A stretch of DNA of 64,000 nt, taken from Termitomyces sp. T153. Its lineage: Eukaryota > Basidiomycota > Agaricomycetes > Agaricales > Lyophyllaceae. Shown here one piece after another: positions 1-9,769 of this stretch; position 1 is the first letter of the stretch, and every line of letters begins with the position of its first letter. The stretch is from positions 651,739-715,738 of the forward strand of contig JACKQL020000029.1 in NCBI GenBank assembly GCA_018296165.2, read 5' to 3'. The notes under the pieces were generated by a model, which worked only from the letters and a program-made list of their open reading frames with translations, searched no databases and was not told where the DNA came from. The position numbers were made by a program, and so were the translations under genes.

Positions 1-624
1 TAACCAAATGAAGTGAGGTTGGGTCTGGGACTTAGCATTGAGTTAGAAATACAAAGACCTAACCAAACAAAGTGAGGTTGGGTCTGGGACTTAGCATTGA
101 GTTTGAAATACAAGGACCTTGAATGAAGTGAGGTTGGGTCTGGGATGAAGCACTGAGTTTGAAATACAAGGACCTAACCAAACAAAGTGAGGTTGGGTCT
201 GGGATGAAGCACTGAGTTAGAAATACAAAGACCTAACCAAACAAAGTGAGGTTGGGTCTGGGATGAAGCACTGAGTTGGAAATACAAAGACCTAACCAAA
301 CAAAGTGAGGTTGGGTCTGGGATGAAGCACTGAGTTGGAAATACAAAGACCTAACTGAACAAAGTGAGGTTGGGTCTGGAACTTAGCATTGAGTTAGAAA
401 TACAAAGACCTAACCAAACAAAGTGAGGTTGGGTCTGGGATTTAACATTGAGTTTGAAATACAAGGACCTAACCAAACAAAGTGAGGTTGGGTCTGGGAC
501 TTAGCATTAAGTTTGAAATACAAGGACCTAACCAAATGAAGTGAGGTTGGGTCTGGAATAAAGCATTGAGTAGAATATCGAGGACCTAATGGAACAAAGT
601 GAGGTTGGGTCTGGGATGAAGTAA
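1..624. repeat. 59-bp tandem repeat array A (about 11 units)
   Basis: Eleven head-to-tail units share the core GTGAGGTTGGGTCTGG. Core starts fall at 13, 72, 128, 187, 246, 305, 364, 423, 482, 541 and 599, so the period is 59 bp with one 56-bp and one 58-bp unit. Units differ mainly by transitions and by alternating endings such as acttagcattgag or atgaagcactgag. The array may continue left of the window. Open frames across it are by-products of the repeat and show no coding character. The array runs straight into a 38-nt hairpin. Confidence 0.95.
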
Positions 625-662
625 GAGCTACAGGCCCATGCCAAAGGCACAGGGCATAGCTC
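625..662. repeat. 38-nt hairpin element, copy 1
   Basis: Outer arms GAGCTA and TAGCTC are perfectly complementary. The inner arm CCCATGCC pairs with GGCACAGG with two mismatches around an AAA loop. It directly follows array A. The same 38-nt length recurs at 2180, 3488 and 4783. Confidence 0.85.
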
Positions 663-1755
663 ATCTATATAATATGGGACAACTCCTGGGAAAAATGTGA
701 CAACTTTTCTGCTTAGTAAGGCTAACCAAGAACCTTCCTTTTTGGGTAACTTGGCTGTTTTTTGCACTTGGACCAGGTTTTTTCCAAAAAAAATTATAGT
801 AGACTACTTTAATAGATATGAACCACCCTTTGACTATGTGTAAAAGGTGCCAGACTTGATATTTCAGGCAATATTTAACTATTTTCAGCCTTACTTATGT
901 GAAATTGTACTGTCTTTTAATGCACCTCCACAAGAAACATGTCCCATGCATGTATTTCTTATCAAAAAAAGTTTAGAACAATGAATTTATGATCAAAAAT
1001 GACTAAAGAAGTGGTATAAGATGTTTCTTTGACTCTTAAAACCTTCTACTTATTTTTCAGAAAGGAGAATGATTGCCCTGTGTACATTCCTAGGCAACCT
1101 ATGGTTCCTGAAGGACTTTGAGAAGTTTATGACATACACTATGTTTTGACTATGAATCTGACTGGAGTGCTGCTAGCTGTATGTTGGCTTTCTGATTTCA
1201 AGGTGTTTGGCTCAGACTTGAAAGTATGAATTCTTATAGTTTTACAGTAATCAGTTCCTATACCTTGGAGTCAACTTACTCCTAATCATCTCCAACTTTT
1301 CCTGCTCTCAACAAATATTTGACTACATTATGAGCCTATATGCATAATATGCTGTTTGGGTGACCTTTGCTGATCTTTGTTGATTCTGTGGTCCAAAATG
1401 AGAGTGAATGTCAGTGTGAAATCCAGGCTGTCCAGTGGTAAAGATGATGGTATGATGCAATGGAGTGTAATATGGGTGCAAGTGACTGATCTGCTTCAAT
1501 TGACCTCCATGCAAGTGCAAGACTATATCACAATGATTCTTTGAGATGGAAAAAGCTTTAGAAGGCAGTATTAATATAGAATGTGTAAAGTTGATAGTCT
1601 TCTGTTAAGGGACTGGAATAGGAGGTTTTTTGCTCAGTACTATAACATATATCTATGTTTGAATAGACTGGATTGCTACTATCTGTAGGCTACATCCTGT
1701 TTCTGAGGATCCACAGGGTTTTTAATTTGAAAGTGTATGGTTTGTGGTTAGATGA
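663..1755. repeat. Composite-repeat body, copy 1
   Basis: This non-coding stretch has a second diverged copy at 2218-3213. Clear matching blocks are about 830-890 with 2400-2455, about 940-1110 with 2520-2670, and about 1170-1335 with 2800-2965. It is AT-rich and nearly free of CpG. No conserved protein is encoded; short frames here have no recognisable domain. The right end is cut by a solo copia LTR at 1756. Confidence 0.8.
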
Positions 1756-2170
1756 TGTTAGAATTGCTTATTGCATTCTACTATGGATGATCAGCATTCA
1801 TTCCAAGTTCATTTAACACATGTTTAGTCTGCTTCCTTTCATTTCTATTGAATTCAATCACATGTACCTTCCATGTGATTATCTTTCTATTCAATTCAAT
1901 CACATGTACCTTCCATGTGATTGTCTTCCTATTCAATTCACTTCCATGTGATTGTCTTTCTATTCAATTCACTTTTATGTGATTGTCTTTCTATTCAATT
2001 CACTTCCATGTGATTGTCTCTCTATTCAATTCAATCACATGGATTCTCTTCTATTCAGTTACATTACAGTATATATAGATAATGTAGAAGCCTGAAGTCC
2101 CCACTCAGTTTCTGTCTCTCGACTTCAGCTTTAGTGACTATTCAGTCCCCTGTGCTTTGCCTGTCTTCAA
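1756..2170. mobile_element. Solo LTR of the Copia-1 family
   Basis: It starts TGTTAGAATTGC and ends near GCCTGTCTTCAA, matching the LTRs of the complete-length element at 16355-21357 along its whole length. No internal domain is attached, so it is a solo LTR left by recombination or a fragment. It carries about five copies of a roughly 38-bp sub-repeat with inverted arms AATCACATG and CATGTGATT, more than either LTR of the full element. The terminal CA is lost, and a degraded GATGA may be the target duplication. Confidence 0.85.
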
Positions 2171-2179
2171 TAGAAGCAA

Positions 2180-2217
2180 GAGCTACAGGCACATGCCAAA
2201 GGCACGGGGCATAGCTC
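2180..2217. repeat. 38-nt hairpin element, copy 2
   Basis: The outer GAGCTA/TAGCTC arms are intact. The inner arms are CACATGCC and GGCACGGG, with two mismatches. It lies immediately right of the solo LTR, not of a 59-bp array. Confidence 0.8.
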
Positions 2218-3213
2218 ATCTATAATATATGGGACAACTCCTGGGAAAGTGGCTGTGCACCCATTATATGCAATGACTTTGGACTGTGCTGACAAATGCT
2301 GACAAATTTCAACCCTTTTATGGTAATAGGCTGTTTTGCTGCTCTTCAGATGCATTTTTTACAAAAAAAAATACAGTAGGCAACTTTGATCCATCTTTTG
2401 ACTATGTGTGAAAGGTGCCAGACTTGATATTTCAGGCAATATTTCACTATTTTCAGCTTTTTTTGGGAATTACTCATGTGTGGAACACTTCTAGCTGTTT
2501 TTTGGGAAAGGAACATGTCCCATGCATGTATTTCTTATCAAAAAAAGTTCAGAACAATGAATTTATAATTAAGAATGGCTAAAGAGATGTTTCTTTGACT
2601 CTTAAAAGCTTCTACTTATTCTTTAGAAAGGAGAATGGTTGCCCTGTGTATATTCCTAGGCAACTATGGTTCCTGATTCTGACTTTTGATTGCTGATAGC
2701 CTCTAACTTGGAATGTGTATTCTGTGATGTTAGGTGGTACCAACATTGAATTATAAATTCAAATCCTTAACCAAATAAAGTGAGGCTATACTTGGACTTG
2801 CTGATAGCTGTATGCTGGCTTTCTGATTTCAAAGTGTATGGTTCAGACTTGAAAGTGTGAATTCTTATAGTTTTACAGTAATCAGTTCCTATGTCTTAGA
2901 GCCAACTTACTCCTGATCATCTCCAACTTTTCCTGCTCTTAATAGATATTTGACTACATTATGACAGCCTCTGAAAAAGGATGGTGGATTTAATTCAATA
3001 TGCTACTATTGGTGAAGAGAGCATTGAAGATTACTTTGAGATGGAAAAAGCTTCAGAAGGCAGTATTAATATAGAATGATAACAGGAATATCAACACATT
3101 GATTTAAAAAAGAAAGACCAAAGTCAGCATAGTGAAAAGAGATGAGTGGAAAAGCTCCATTAATATGACAATCTTGATTGCTTTATTAAGGAACTCTTAT
3201 CAATAACATGAAA
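2218..3213. repeat. Composite-repeat body, copy 2
   Basis: Second copy of the body seen at 663-1755, with the same order of matching blocks (see that entry). It continues into array B at about 3214. It is CpG-poor and non-coding as far as can be seen. Confidence 0.8.
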
Positions 3214-3487
3214 GACAAACTGAGGTTGGGTCTGGGATTTAGCATTGAGTTGACAAAATACCAAGACCTAACCAAACATAGTGAGGTTGGGTCTGGGACT
3301 AAGCATTGAGTTGACAAAATACAAGGACCTAACTGAACATAGTGAGGTTGGGTCTGGGACTAAGCATTGGGTTGACAAAATACAAAGACCTAACTGAACA
3401 TAGTGAGGTTGGGTCTGGGACTAAGCATTGAGTTTGAAATACAAGGACCTAACTGAACAAAGTGAGGTTGGGTCTGGGATGAAGCAA
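3214..3487. repeat. 59-bp tandem repeat array B
   Basis: Five units of the same family as array A, sharing the TGAGGTTGGGTCTGGGA core. Several carry a GAGTTGACAAAATAC variant where array A usually has GAGTTGGAAATAC. The array again ends directly at a 38-nt hairpin. Confidence 0.93.
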
Positions 3488-3525
3488 GAGCTACAGGCCC
3501 ATGCTGAAGGCATGGACCATAGCTC
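3488..3525. repeat. 38-nt hairpin element, copy 3
   Basis: The outer GAGCTA/TAGCTC arms are intact. The inner stem reads CCATGC with GCATGG around a short loop. Relative to copy 4 (CCGTGC with GCACGG) one G-C pair has become A-T on both arms, so pairing is kept. Confidence 0.82.
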
Positions 3526-4309
3526 ATCTATATACTATGCAATGACCCCTGGGAAAGTGGCTGTGCCTCAATCTTCCAACAACCTGGGAAGATTCCTTAT
3601 GTAATGCTTATGTAAAATTATGTAAGTTGGCTGGCTTCAAATTTCTAGCCTTTTCCTTTGGTGTGGTGGCAAAGATCAATCATTGCACCAAAATCACTCT
3701 TTCTTTTGACCTTTCTTTCCAATCTGAAGCATCAACTATTTTCTCTGCTCTGATCCTGTGAGAATAAGCTTTGTTTGGCCTGATAGACTCTACTGACCCT
3801 CTTTTGGAGGTTTTTACACTTAACTGGCCATGTATGCTCTACTTTTTATCATCTCCAATCACTGATCATAGCTGATAACCAGATTTCCACTATTGCATCC
3901 TTCTTCAGGCTTTTTCTGAGCATTGAGTAGCTTTCTCTTCTTTTGGGTGGGCTTTCTTTTCTTTGCTTAATTGTCCAATGGCTGATTTTGGTGGTTTTTC
4001 TATATTAAAGCTGAATTGGGCTAGGTGTATTCTTTTTCTGAGTGTAACTTTTATGGACTAATCATGGCTGAGATCAGACTTCACTACATTCTTTGTTAGG
4101 CTCCCTTTCTGAGTGTTCAGTAGCTTTGCAGGTATGCTTTTTCTATATTTGTCTGAGAACTAATTCAAGTATTATCCATTTTGTTTTCTAAACAGTTATT
4201 GGCTTTCTGCTTTTAAGGTAGATCTCTTTCAAACACCAAATTGCTAACCTCTGTGAATTTCAGCACCTAATGTATATGGGTTGACAGTGTAGTATAGATA
4301 TTCTCAGTA
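3526..4309. other. Non-coding AT-rich spacer between arrays B and C
   Basis: The first 35 bp after the hairpin resemble the start of the two bodies (a match to CCTGGGAAAGTGGCTGTGC). The rest does not visibly align with them. It is rich in TTTTC and TTTCTGAG-like words and almost free of CpG. I see no gene, tRNA or transposon domain. Confidence 0.6.
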
Positions 4310-4782
4310 GTTCTGGGACATAGCATTGAGTTTGAAATACAAGGACCTAACCAAACAAAGTGAGGTTGGATCTGGGACTTAGCATTGAGTAGAATATCAT
4401 GAAGTGAGGTTGTGTCTGGGACTTAGCATTGAGTTGACAAAATACAAAGACTTAACTAAATGAAGTGAGGTTGTGTCTGGGACTTAGCATTGATTTTGAA
4501 ATACAAGGACCTAACTGAACAAAGTGAGGTTGGGTCTGGGACTTAGCATTGAGTTTGAAATACAAAAACCTAACCAAACAAAGTGAGGTTGGGTCTGGGA
4601 ATTAGCATTGAGTTTGAAATACAAGGACCTAACTGAATAAAGTGAGGTTGGGTCTGGGACTTAGCATTGAGATTGAAATACAAGGACCTAACTGAATGAA
4701 GTGAGGTTGGGTCTGGGATGAAGCATTGAGTGGAATATCAAGGACCTAACTGAATGAAGTGAGGTTGGGTCTGAGATAGCAA
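4310..4782. repeat. 59-bp tandem repeat array C (about 8 units)
   Basis: The same 59-bp family on the same strand as arrays A and B. Some units are shortened (for example after TAGAATATCA near 4396). It ends at the fourth hairpin, after which ordinary CpG-containing sequence starts, so this is the right edge of the composite repeat. Confidence 0.93.
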
Positions 4783-4820
4783 GAGCTACAGGCCCGTGCC
4801 AAAGGCACGGGGCATAGCTC
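4783..4820. repeat. 38-nt hairpin element, copy 4 (best-paired)
   Basis: GAGCTA, spacer CAGG, CCCGTGCC, loop AAA, GGCACGGG, spacer GCA, TAGCTC. Both stem segments are perfectly paired. It marks the right boundary of the composite repeat region. Confidence 0.88.
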
Positions 4821-5039
4821 GTCTCATATATACTCCAACACTTGAGGGCAGTCTTGTCAGCCTAAAAAGTCAGATTTGCTTCTAGAATACGCACGATGCA
4901 CTAGGACGAAGCAGAACCTGCCAAATGCAGCTGCAACCCCGTCCAATCAAAAATTGGTGGGAGATGGTTTGAACCAAGTGAGCACATACCAGATGTACTT
5001 AAGGCTATTGAGAAGACTAGGTCAGACATCAAAGACAAT

Positions 5040-7310
5040 GTACCAATCAAAAAGAGATCAACCTGGAATATATTGCGGTTCGTCTCCTTGCTCTGAAGAT
5101 GTTGGTTGAAATCAGTCCGGAAGAGTTAGCGAGTGCAACTACATTTTAGATCAGCCTGTTGAAATTCTATTTACCATGCCCATGACCACGGCCACAACAG
5201 CTCGTCTTGCTTCGCTTGGAGTGTTATTTGAATACCTAGCCTTACATGAACCCACCATAAAATGATGACAGAGGAAATTTACTTGCCATGCACTCACTAA
5301 TACGCAGGGTGCAAATGCCTATTCAAGAAGGGGAATATTGATTACTTCCTATTGAAGAATGATTGGAGTTACGGACACCCATAGTAAGCAGAAAGCAGGC
5401 AAAGTACGCGATACGCTTGTATTCTACCACATCAATTGAACCAAGGATAATGAAGCTTACAACAGCTGTAATAAGGGGAATGCAGTCGTTGAGATTCAGT
5501 AAGTCATAAGAGATCAGGACAATTCAATAGCTGACATGTGTATTGAACGTTCGCGGAAGTAATCAGAGGAGAAAGTTAATATCAGGAGTGCAACTGTCCC
5601 AACAATATCTGGGGCAACAGTAAAAAGGTTGGTCTTGACTGTTGAGTACCCCAAGCTAGCAACAATTCGAGGCAAAAAATTGTTGACGCTAGCAAGAGGA
5701 ACACCAAACGATACACTAATCATAGCCCAGAGCCTGTCTAAGTTAGAACCTCTTCAATACAGTCGAGACAAGAACCTTCTCACCAGTACATTGGGTCAAG
5801 GAAAGGTCGGAACGCGTCTTGTATATTCAATCGTTCATCAACTTTGACAGAGGAATCCGAGAGAACACGGGCTCTGGGCAATTGTTTTTTCTCTATCACT
5901 CAGGATCCACCAAGTAGAAGGGGAATCGGGGGAGCCAGAAGAAACAGATCACTGCAAGACATATGGTGGCACCACCTAAGTGGTCGTTTCATCAGATATC
6001 AATAATGAAATGCATACAAAAGCTCTACCTTCGATCCAGAACAGAAATTGCCAAGACTTGTACTTGATAACCTCAATATGAAACACTCCAAAAGCAATAA
6101 GACCTGCCAGGTCGCATCATCAAATCTTATAAAATTTGTAGGCATCTAGTACTGAAGGGGCAGATATACCTGAGAAAGCGCCTGCAATAGACGCAGCGGC
6201 TGCAACGTAAAAGCATGACCTAAGTATGAACATGAATGGAACACACCATAGAAGAGACCAATCCGGGAGGCTAATTCCCCACGCGTATAGAATGTGGATA
6301 GATAGAACACCTATTCCGAGCCATATTACTGAGGACTCGCTGAGAAATGAGTCCGTAAGACAAACTTACCACACCAGGAAGCATGGCAGATTCAAAGATT
6401 CCTAAAAAGAACCAGATGGCAAAAATCTCTATACTTCAGGTGTTAAATTAAGTGTACTTGATCGGGGAAGGAGCGCACGCGAGAAGTTCTTTGCAAGTCC
6501 AGCAAAGAGTGCCCTTCGAATTTGTAATTGTAGTTTCGATAGAAAGGTCGGCAGCATAAACAAGACTGACATGGATCCCTACAATAGATGTCAAAGCAAG
6601 ATGATAGACCAGAAACAAAGTGGTCGTACAAAACCGATCATCATCAGTGGCAATACCTGTGCTGCTGAGAAATGCTTGACGAGAAGAGAGATTGGGGTGC
6701 CGAAGCTATCATTACGGGAATCGGTTGTTGGTAACAGTATTTTTGAACATATTGCGCTCACAGGCAAAAGGGAACCTGAATTGGTCAAAGTCGTTCAGGC
6801 AAACAAGTTTGAAAGTCGATATATGCATAAAATATCATCACGAGTACATAGTACCGAGAGATTAAGCTTTCCTGGTGACTCTGAGGTGATATACCTCTCT
6901 CACCTGGTTCCCAGTAAGACCAATATCCTGGAAATGGTTACAGCTTCATTTTCAGAAAGCGTATATAGTACCAGTACCTTATCCCACCCATCTGTTTTCG
7001 CATTTCCAACGTTCCCTTTATCCAATGCGTTGCAAAGATACCTGATCATTGTAAGTAGTGTCTGGCAATTGTTCATGAAAATAGCTTACCTGTGGTGTTA
7101 TCAGCTTGTGGATGCCCGACATACTCAACGCGCTCGCATAATTGTCAAGGGAGGCAAAATAAAGAAGTCAAATTTTCGTTTCAGACAACTTTGCTCTTCA
7201 GGAGTTGCAGTCATCTTTTCTTCCTTTGTTGTAAAATTATCTGAAGCTGGCGTTTCGGCGTCAAAGGTGACACGGAGTTGCATGTCCACCATCACTGGAC
7301 TTTGAGGCAT
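5040..7310 (-). pseudogene. MFS transporter pseudogene (allantoate permease / Dal5-like)
   Basis: Minus-strand remnants appear in the order of an anion:cation symporter-type MFS protein. An N-terminal segment has KRKFDFFILPPLTIM (about 7125-7250). A middle segment has FYTRGELASRIGLFYG (about 6260-6310), then AGAFSGISAPSVLDAYK, then LAGLIAFGVFHIEVIKYK. A loop has FFWLPRFPFYLVDPE, followed by two stop codons near 5900. A C-terminal half has VNNFLPRIVASLGYS (about 5650) and NNTPSEARRAVVVAVVMG (about 5190), with DEPQYIPG near 5070. These lie in different frames with stops inside conserved blocks, beyond what short introns explain. The family moves small organic anions such as allantoate or vitamins across the plasma membrane. 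The substrate cannot be told, and a badly modelled but working gene is less likely. Confidence 0.75.
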
Positions 7311-7929
7311 AACTCGAGCGGAAAAAAGGAAGAACCGTGGGGCAAGTGAATTTATAGTGTGAACACCTATGTAGGAGTATCCATGGAGTTAATTAAGTCG
7401 TCATGGGGTCGGGGATCATCGATTAGCCCTTACGTACATAGGAGTTTCAAGTACTTTGCCAACTTCCATCATGCATAATTTGTGTCTCAACTTTGATGAA
7501 GCCGGAACGTACGAAGTTCAGCTTATTTCGAGTGGGATGCGTACAGTCCTTTTGTCGTCTGAGTTTCCAACTTGTCCAATGAAGCTTGATGTTAGATATT
7601 TCTTGGCACGCCCGCGAATGGAGAGAGCATTTCCCTCTCGGGTCATCCGCGGGTAGATTACCCAACTCTTTTCCAACTTCGGTGACAAAGTTGAGACCAG
7701 ACCGGAGTCCACGCTTTGACTGAGAAATATGAATTTGTTGCTAATCAATGACAAGACAAGGGGTCCGAGCGTGTACATAAGTATATGGCCCGGAAATCAA
7801 TGGATACTGACGGTCTCGGATAGCGGCCCGCGACCTTCATCAATATACAAGTCTTATTGTGACATTGCGAAGAGCTTGTTTACTCACGCAACCACAGTGA
7901 ACTCCCATATCTGATTCGCTGCTTCTTAC
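7311..7929. other. Intergenic region between MFS pseudogene and RidA gene
   Basis: This contains the head-to-head upstream regions of the MFS pseudogene (-) and the RidA gene (+). Short open frames occur on both strands, the longest about 86 codons, but none shows a domain I recognise. No clear TATA box could be assigned. Confidence 0.5.
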
Positions 7930-8470
7930 ATGTCCGTTGAGAAGATAAATTCACCAAAGAATCGGGCTGCGCTGCAGATCCTTTGTGAGTCTGGAGTGCC
8001 GATCATTCAGATGCTCTATTTGAATACTGGTTATCTGGCTGTAGCCCATGCGACGAAAATTCCAGGATTAATCTTCGTCAGTGGACAAGTACCCGTTGAT
8101 AGTGAAGGGATCGTTGTACCAGGCGGAATCCAAGAGCACACAGTGCGCGATAGCCAATGAGCTTGCCTAATTCGACACCTGACCCGTCATGGATTAGGCC
8201 CAATGTATTTCCAACCTTGGTAACGTATTGGAAGTTGCAGGCTCATCATGGGAGAAGGTGGTCAAGGTTAATATATACCTCAAAAATATGGACAGCTTCA
8301 CATCCATGAATGAAATCTATGAGAAAGTGCGAATTTCTGATTTGCATATCAAGTTACTGATAGCCAACTTCTAGTTGATTCCGACTCCGAAGCCAGCGAG
8401 GACGTGTATTCAGGCAGGGAAATTGCCAAACGATGTGGATATCGAGATTGAAGCAATTGCAGCGTATTGA
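7930..8470 (+). CDS. RidA/YjgF/UK114 family protein (2-iminobutanoate deaminase-like)
   Basis: Four exons (7930-7984, 8045-8142, 8198-8326, 8375-8470) with introns of 60, 55 and 48 nt give exactly 125 residues, the usual family length. The introns start GTGAGT, GTGCGC and GTGCGA and end TAG. Family landmarks are IPGLIFVSGQVPVDSEG, GGIQEHTAQCISNLGNVLE, AGSSWEKVVKVNIYLKNMD and KPARTCIQAGKLP followed by DVDIEIEAIA. The Arg of PART and the Glu of IEIEAIA match the active-site Arg and Glu of RidA. Family members hydrolyse reactive enamine/imine intermediates released by PLP enzymes, in cytosol or mitochondria. One oddity: the usual GPYSxA near the N-terminus reads LQILSHA, so the first exon may carry a small change or be spliced differently. 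No mitochondrial presequence is obvious. Confidence 0.85.
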
Positions 8471-9769
8471 GAGAATGGATAGTAACAGCAGGAGTTCATG
8501 CTATCCTGGATTCTGCGAACCCTTCGCGATCGGCTATTTCCGGGTCACAGACTTTTTGTGGTTCAAGTTCCCAAATCGTGTCCCATCTATTGTAATTCTA
8601 CATTGATCTAAGATTTTTGAAGGTCAATTAAGCAATTTATTGAGATACTAGGCGATGCCATTGAGACCTCAAAGTTAGATTGAACCCGCATTGCCATTGT
8701 CTGGCATGACCACTCCACATAGGTGATCATGTCCACGAGCATAACTGTCATCGTCATTTATAATATAGTAGTCTACGATAGTCTTCACTGTCATGCAAAA
8801 TCTCTCTACCTTTGAGACTTGTCTGAATCTTGGGTGTCTTGGTCTCTCTTGTAGACGTTTCAGCTATTTTAATTATGAGAGGGAAATGCGAAATCAGCGA
8901 ATTTGGCTTTGTTTCAAACTCAGCAAAAACTCCGATTCACAAAGGTATTCGGGACTTAGTTACACTCAGCCTCACAAATTGAATGTAGTCAAGATATAAA
9001 TTTTATTGATTTAGTTTCCAAGATTGACCGGGCCAAACTTTCAAACAATGTTTAATTTAAAATATAATAAATTAGAAACCTGAAGCTACTGGATGCTCGT
9101 AGGTCTAAGAACTCCGCTCCCAGGGGAATTTCGTGGCACGTAGTTGCTTGTCCAATAGGCTCAAAAATCCCCTCCTTTTTCACCCTTCAGTCTGCACATG
9201 GACCATGACTATTTCCACATGTTTTTGTCATCATCCAGGAGTGTGGTCAACCAGTTGGTGATGGGCTGCATGGTCGGGCATTGGCATGCACCTATTTTCA
9301 GCATCAGCTATTCAGGTTCAATCATGCCAAGGCCTAGGCTGATCTCTGGTCTGCCCTTTTCCTCTCTCTTTGTCCTCTCCTCCTGCCTGCAGATCCTCAT
9401 CATCATAAACTTCAGGGCTGTTTGGTTCAAGTTGGTTGGTCAGAGAAAGGGGGGGGGGCTAGTGCTGGATTGAGGGGAGAGAAGGTTGTAAACCTGATCT
9501 TGGATTGTTATCTGAGATCAGTTCTCAGCCCCTGCCATCAAATTTTGATGGCTGGCCTTTCTGGCTGTTGTCAACTGACTTTGGGCTCATTTTCCATTGG
9601 CTTTACATGGGAGGTTTTACTTTTATGAGGTATGCCTCACATCTACAATTTTCAATGTTTTTTCCAGCTTACAGTTTTCAGCTGTTTTGATTTGTAAAGT
9701 ATGTTGTTTTATAATATACTTTATTTAGGCTTTTTCCCTCTGCCAATCTCATTGTTGAGACTGGAGTAT
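8471..9769. other. Intergenic stretch, no gene recognised
   Basis: The left part (to about 9150) has ordinary CpG content and follows the RidA stop. From about 9180 the sequence becomes CpG-poor and transposon-like, with a run of nine G at 9450. Part of 9200-9770 is probably the 3' LTR of the gypsy relic on its right, since a purine-rich tract lies at its edge. No matching second LTR was found. Small open frames show no domain. Confidence 0.5.

Noticed and set aside
1..624. Hammerhead ribozyme in the 59-bp unit (GGGATGAAG and GGAAATAC look suggestive)
   Set aside because: The required CTGATGA and CGAAA cores and pairing stems are not present together in any unit.
410..767. Open frames of about 80 codons on the minus strand
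   Set aside because: They merely translate the tandem repeat and hairpin and have no independent coding evidence.
1..4820. CRISPR-like regular repeats
   Set aside because: The 59-bp units abut directly with no unique spacers, and the organism is a eukaryote; this is a tandem repeat.
625..4830. Helitron 3' end (hairpin near element border)
   Set aside because: No CTRR terminus follows the hairpin at the expected distance, and no RepHel-type protein is in the window.
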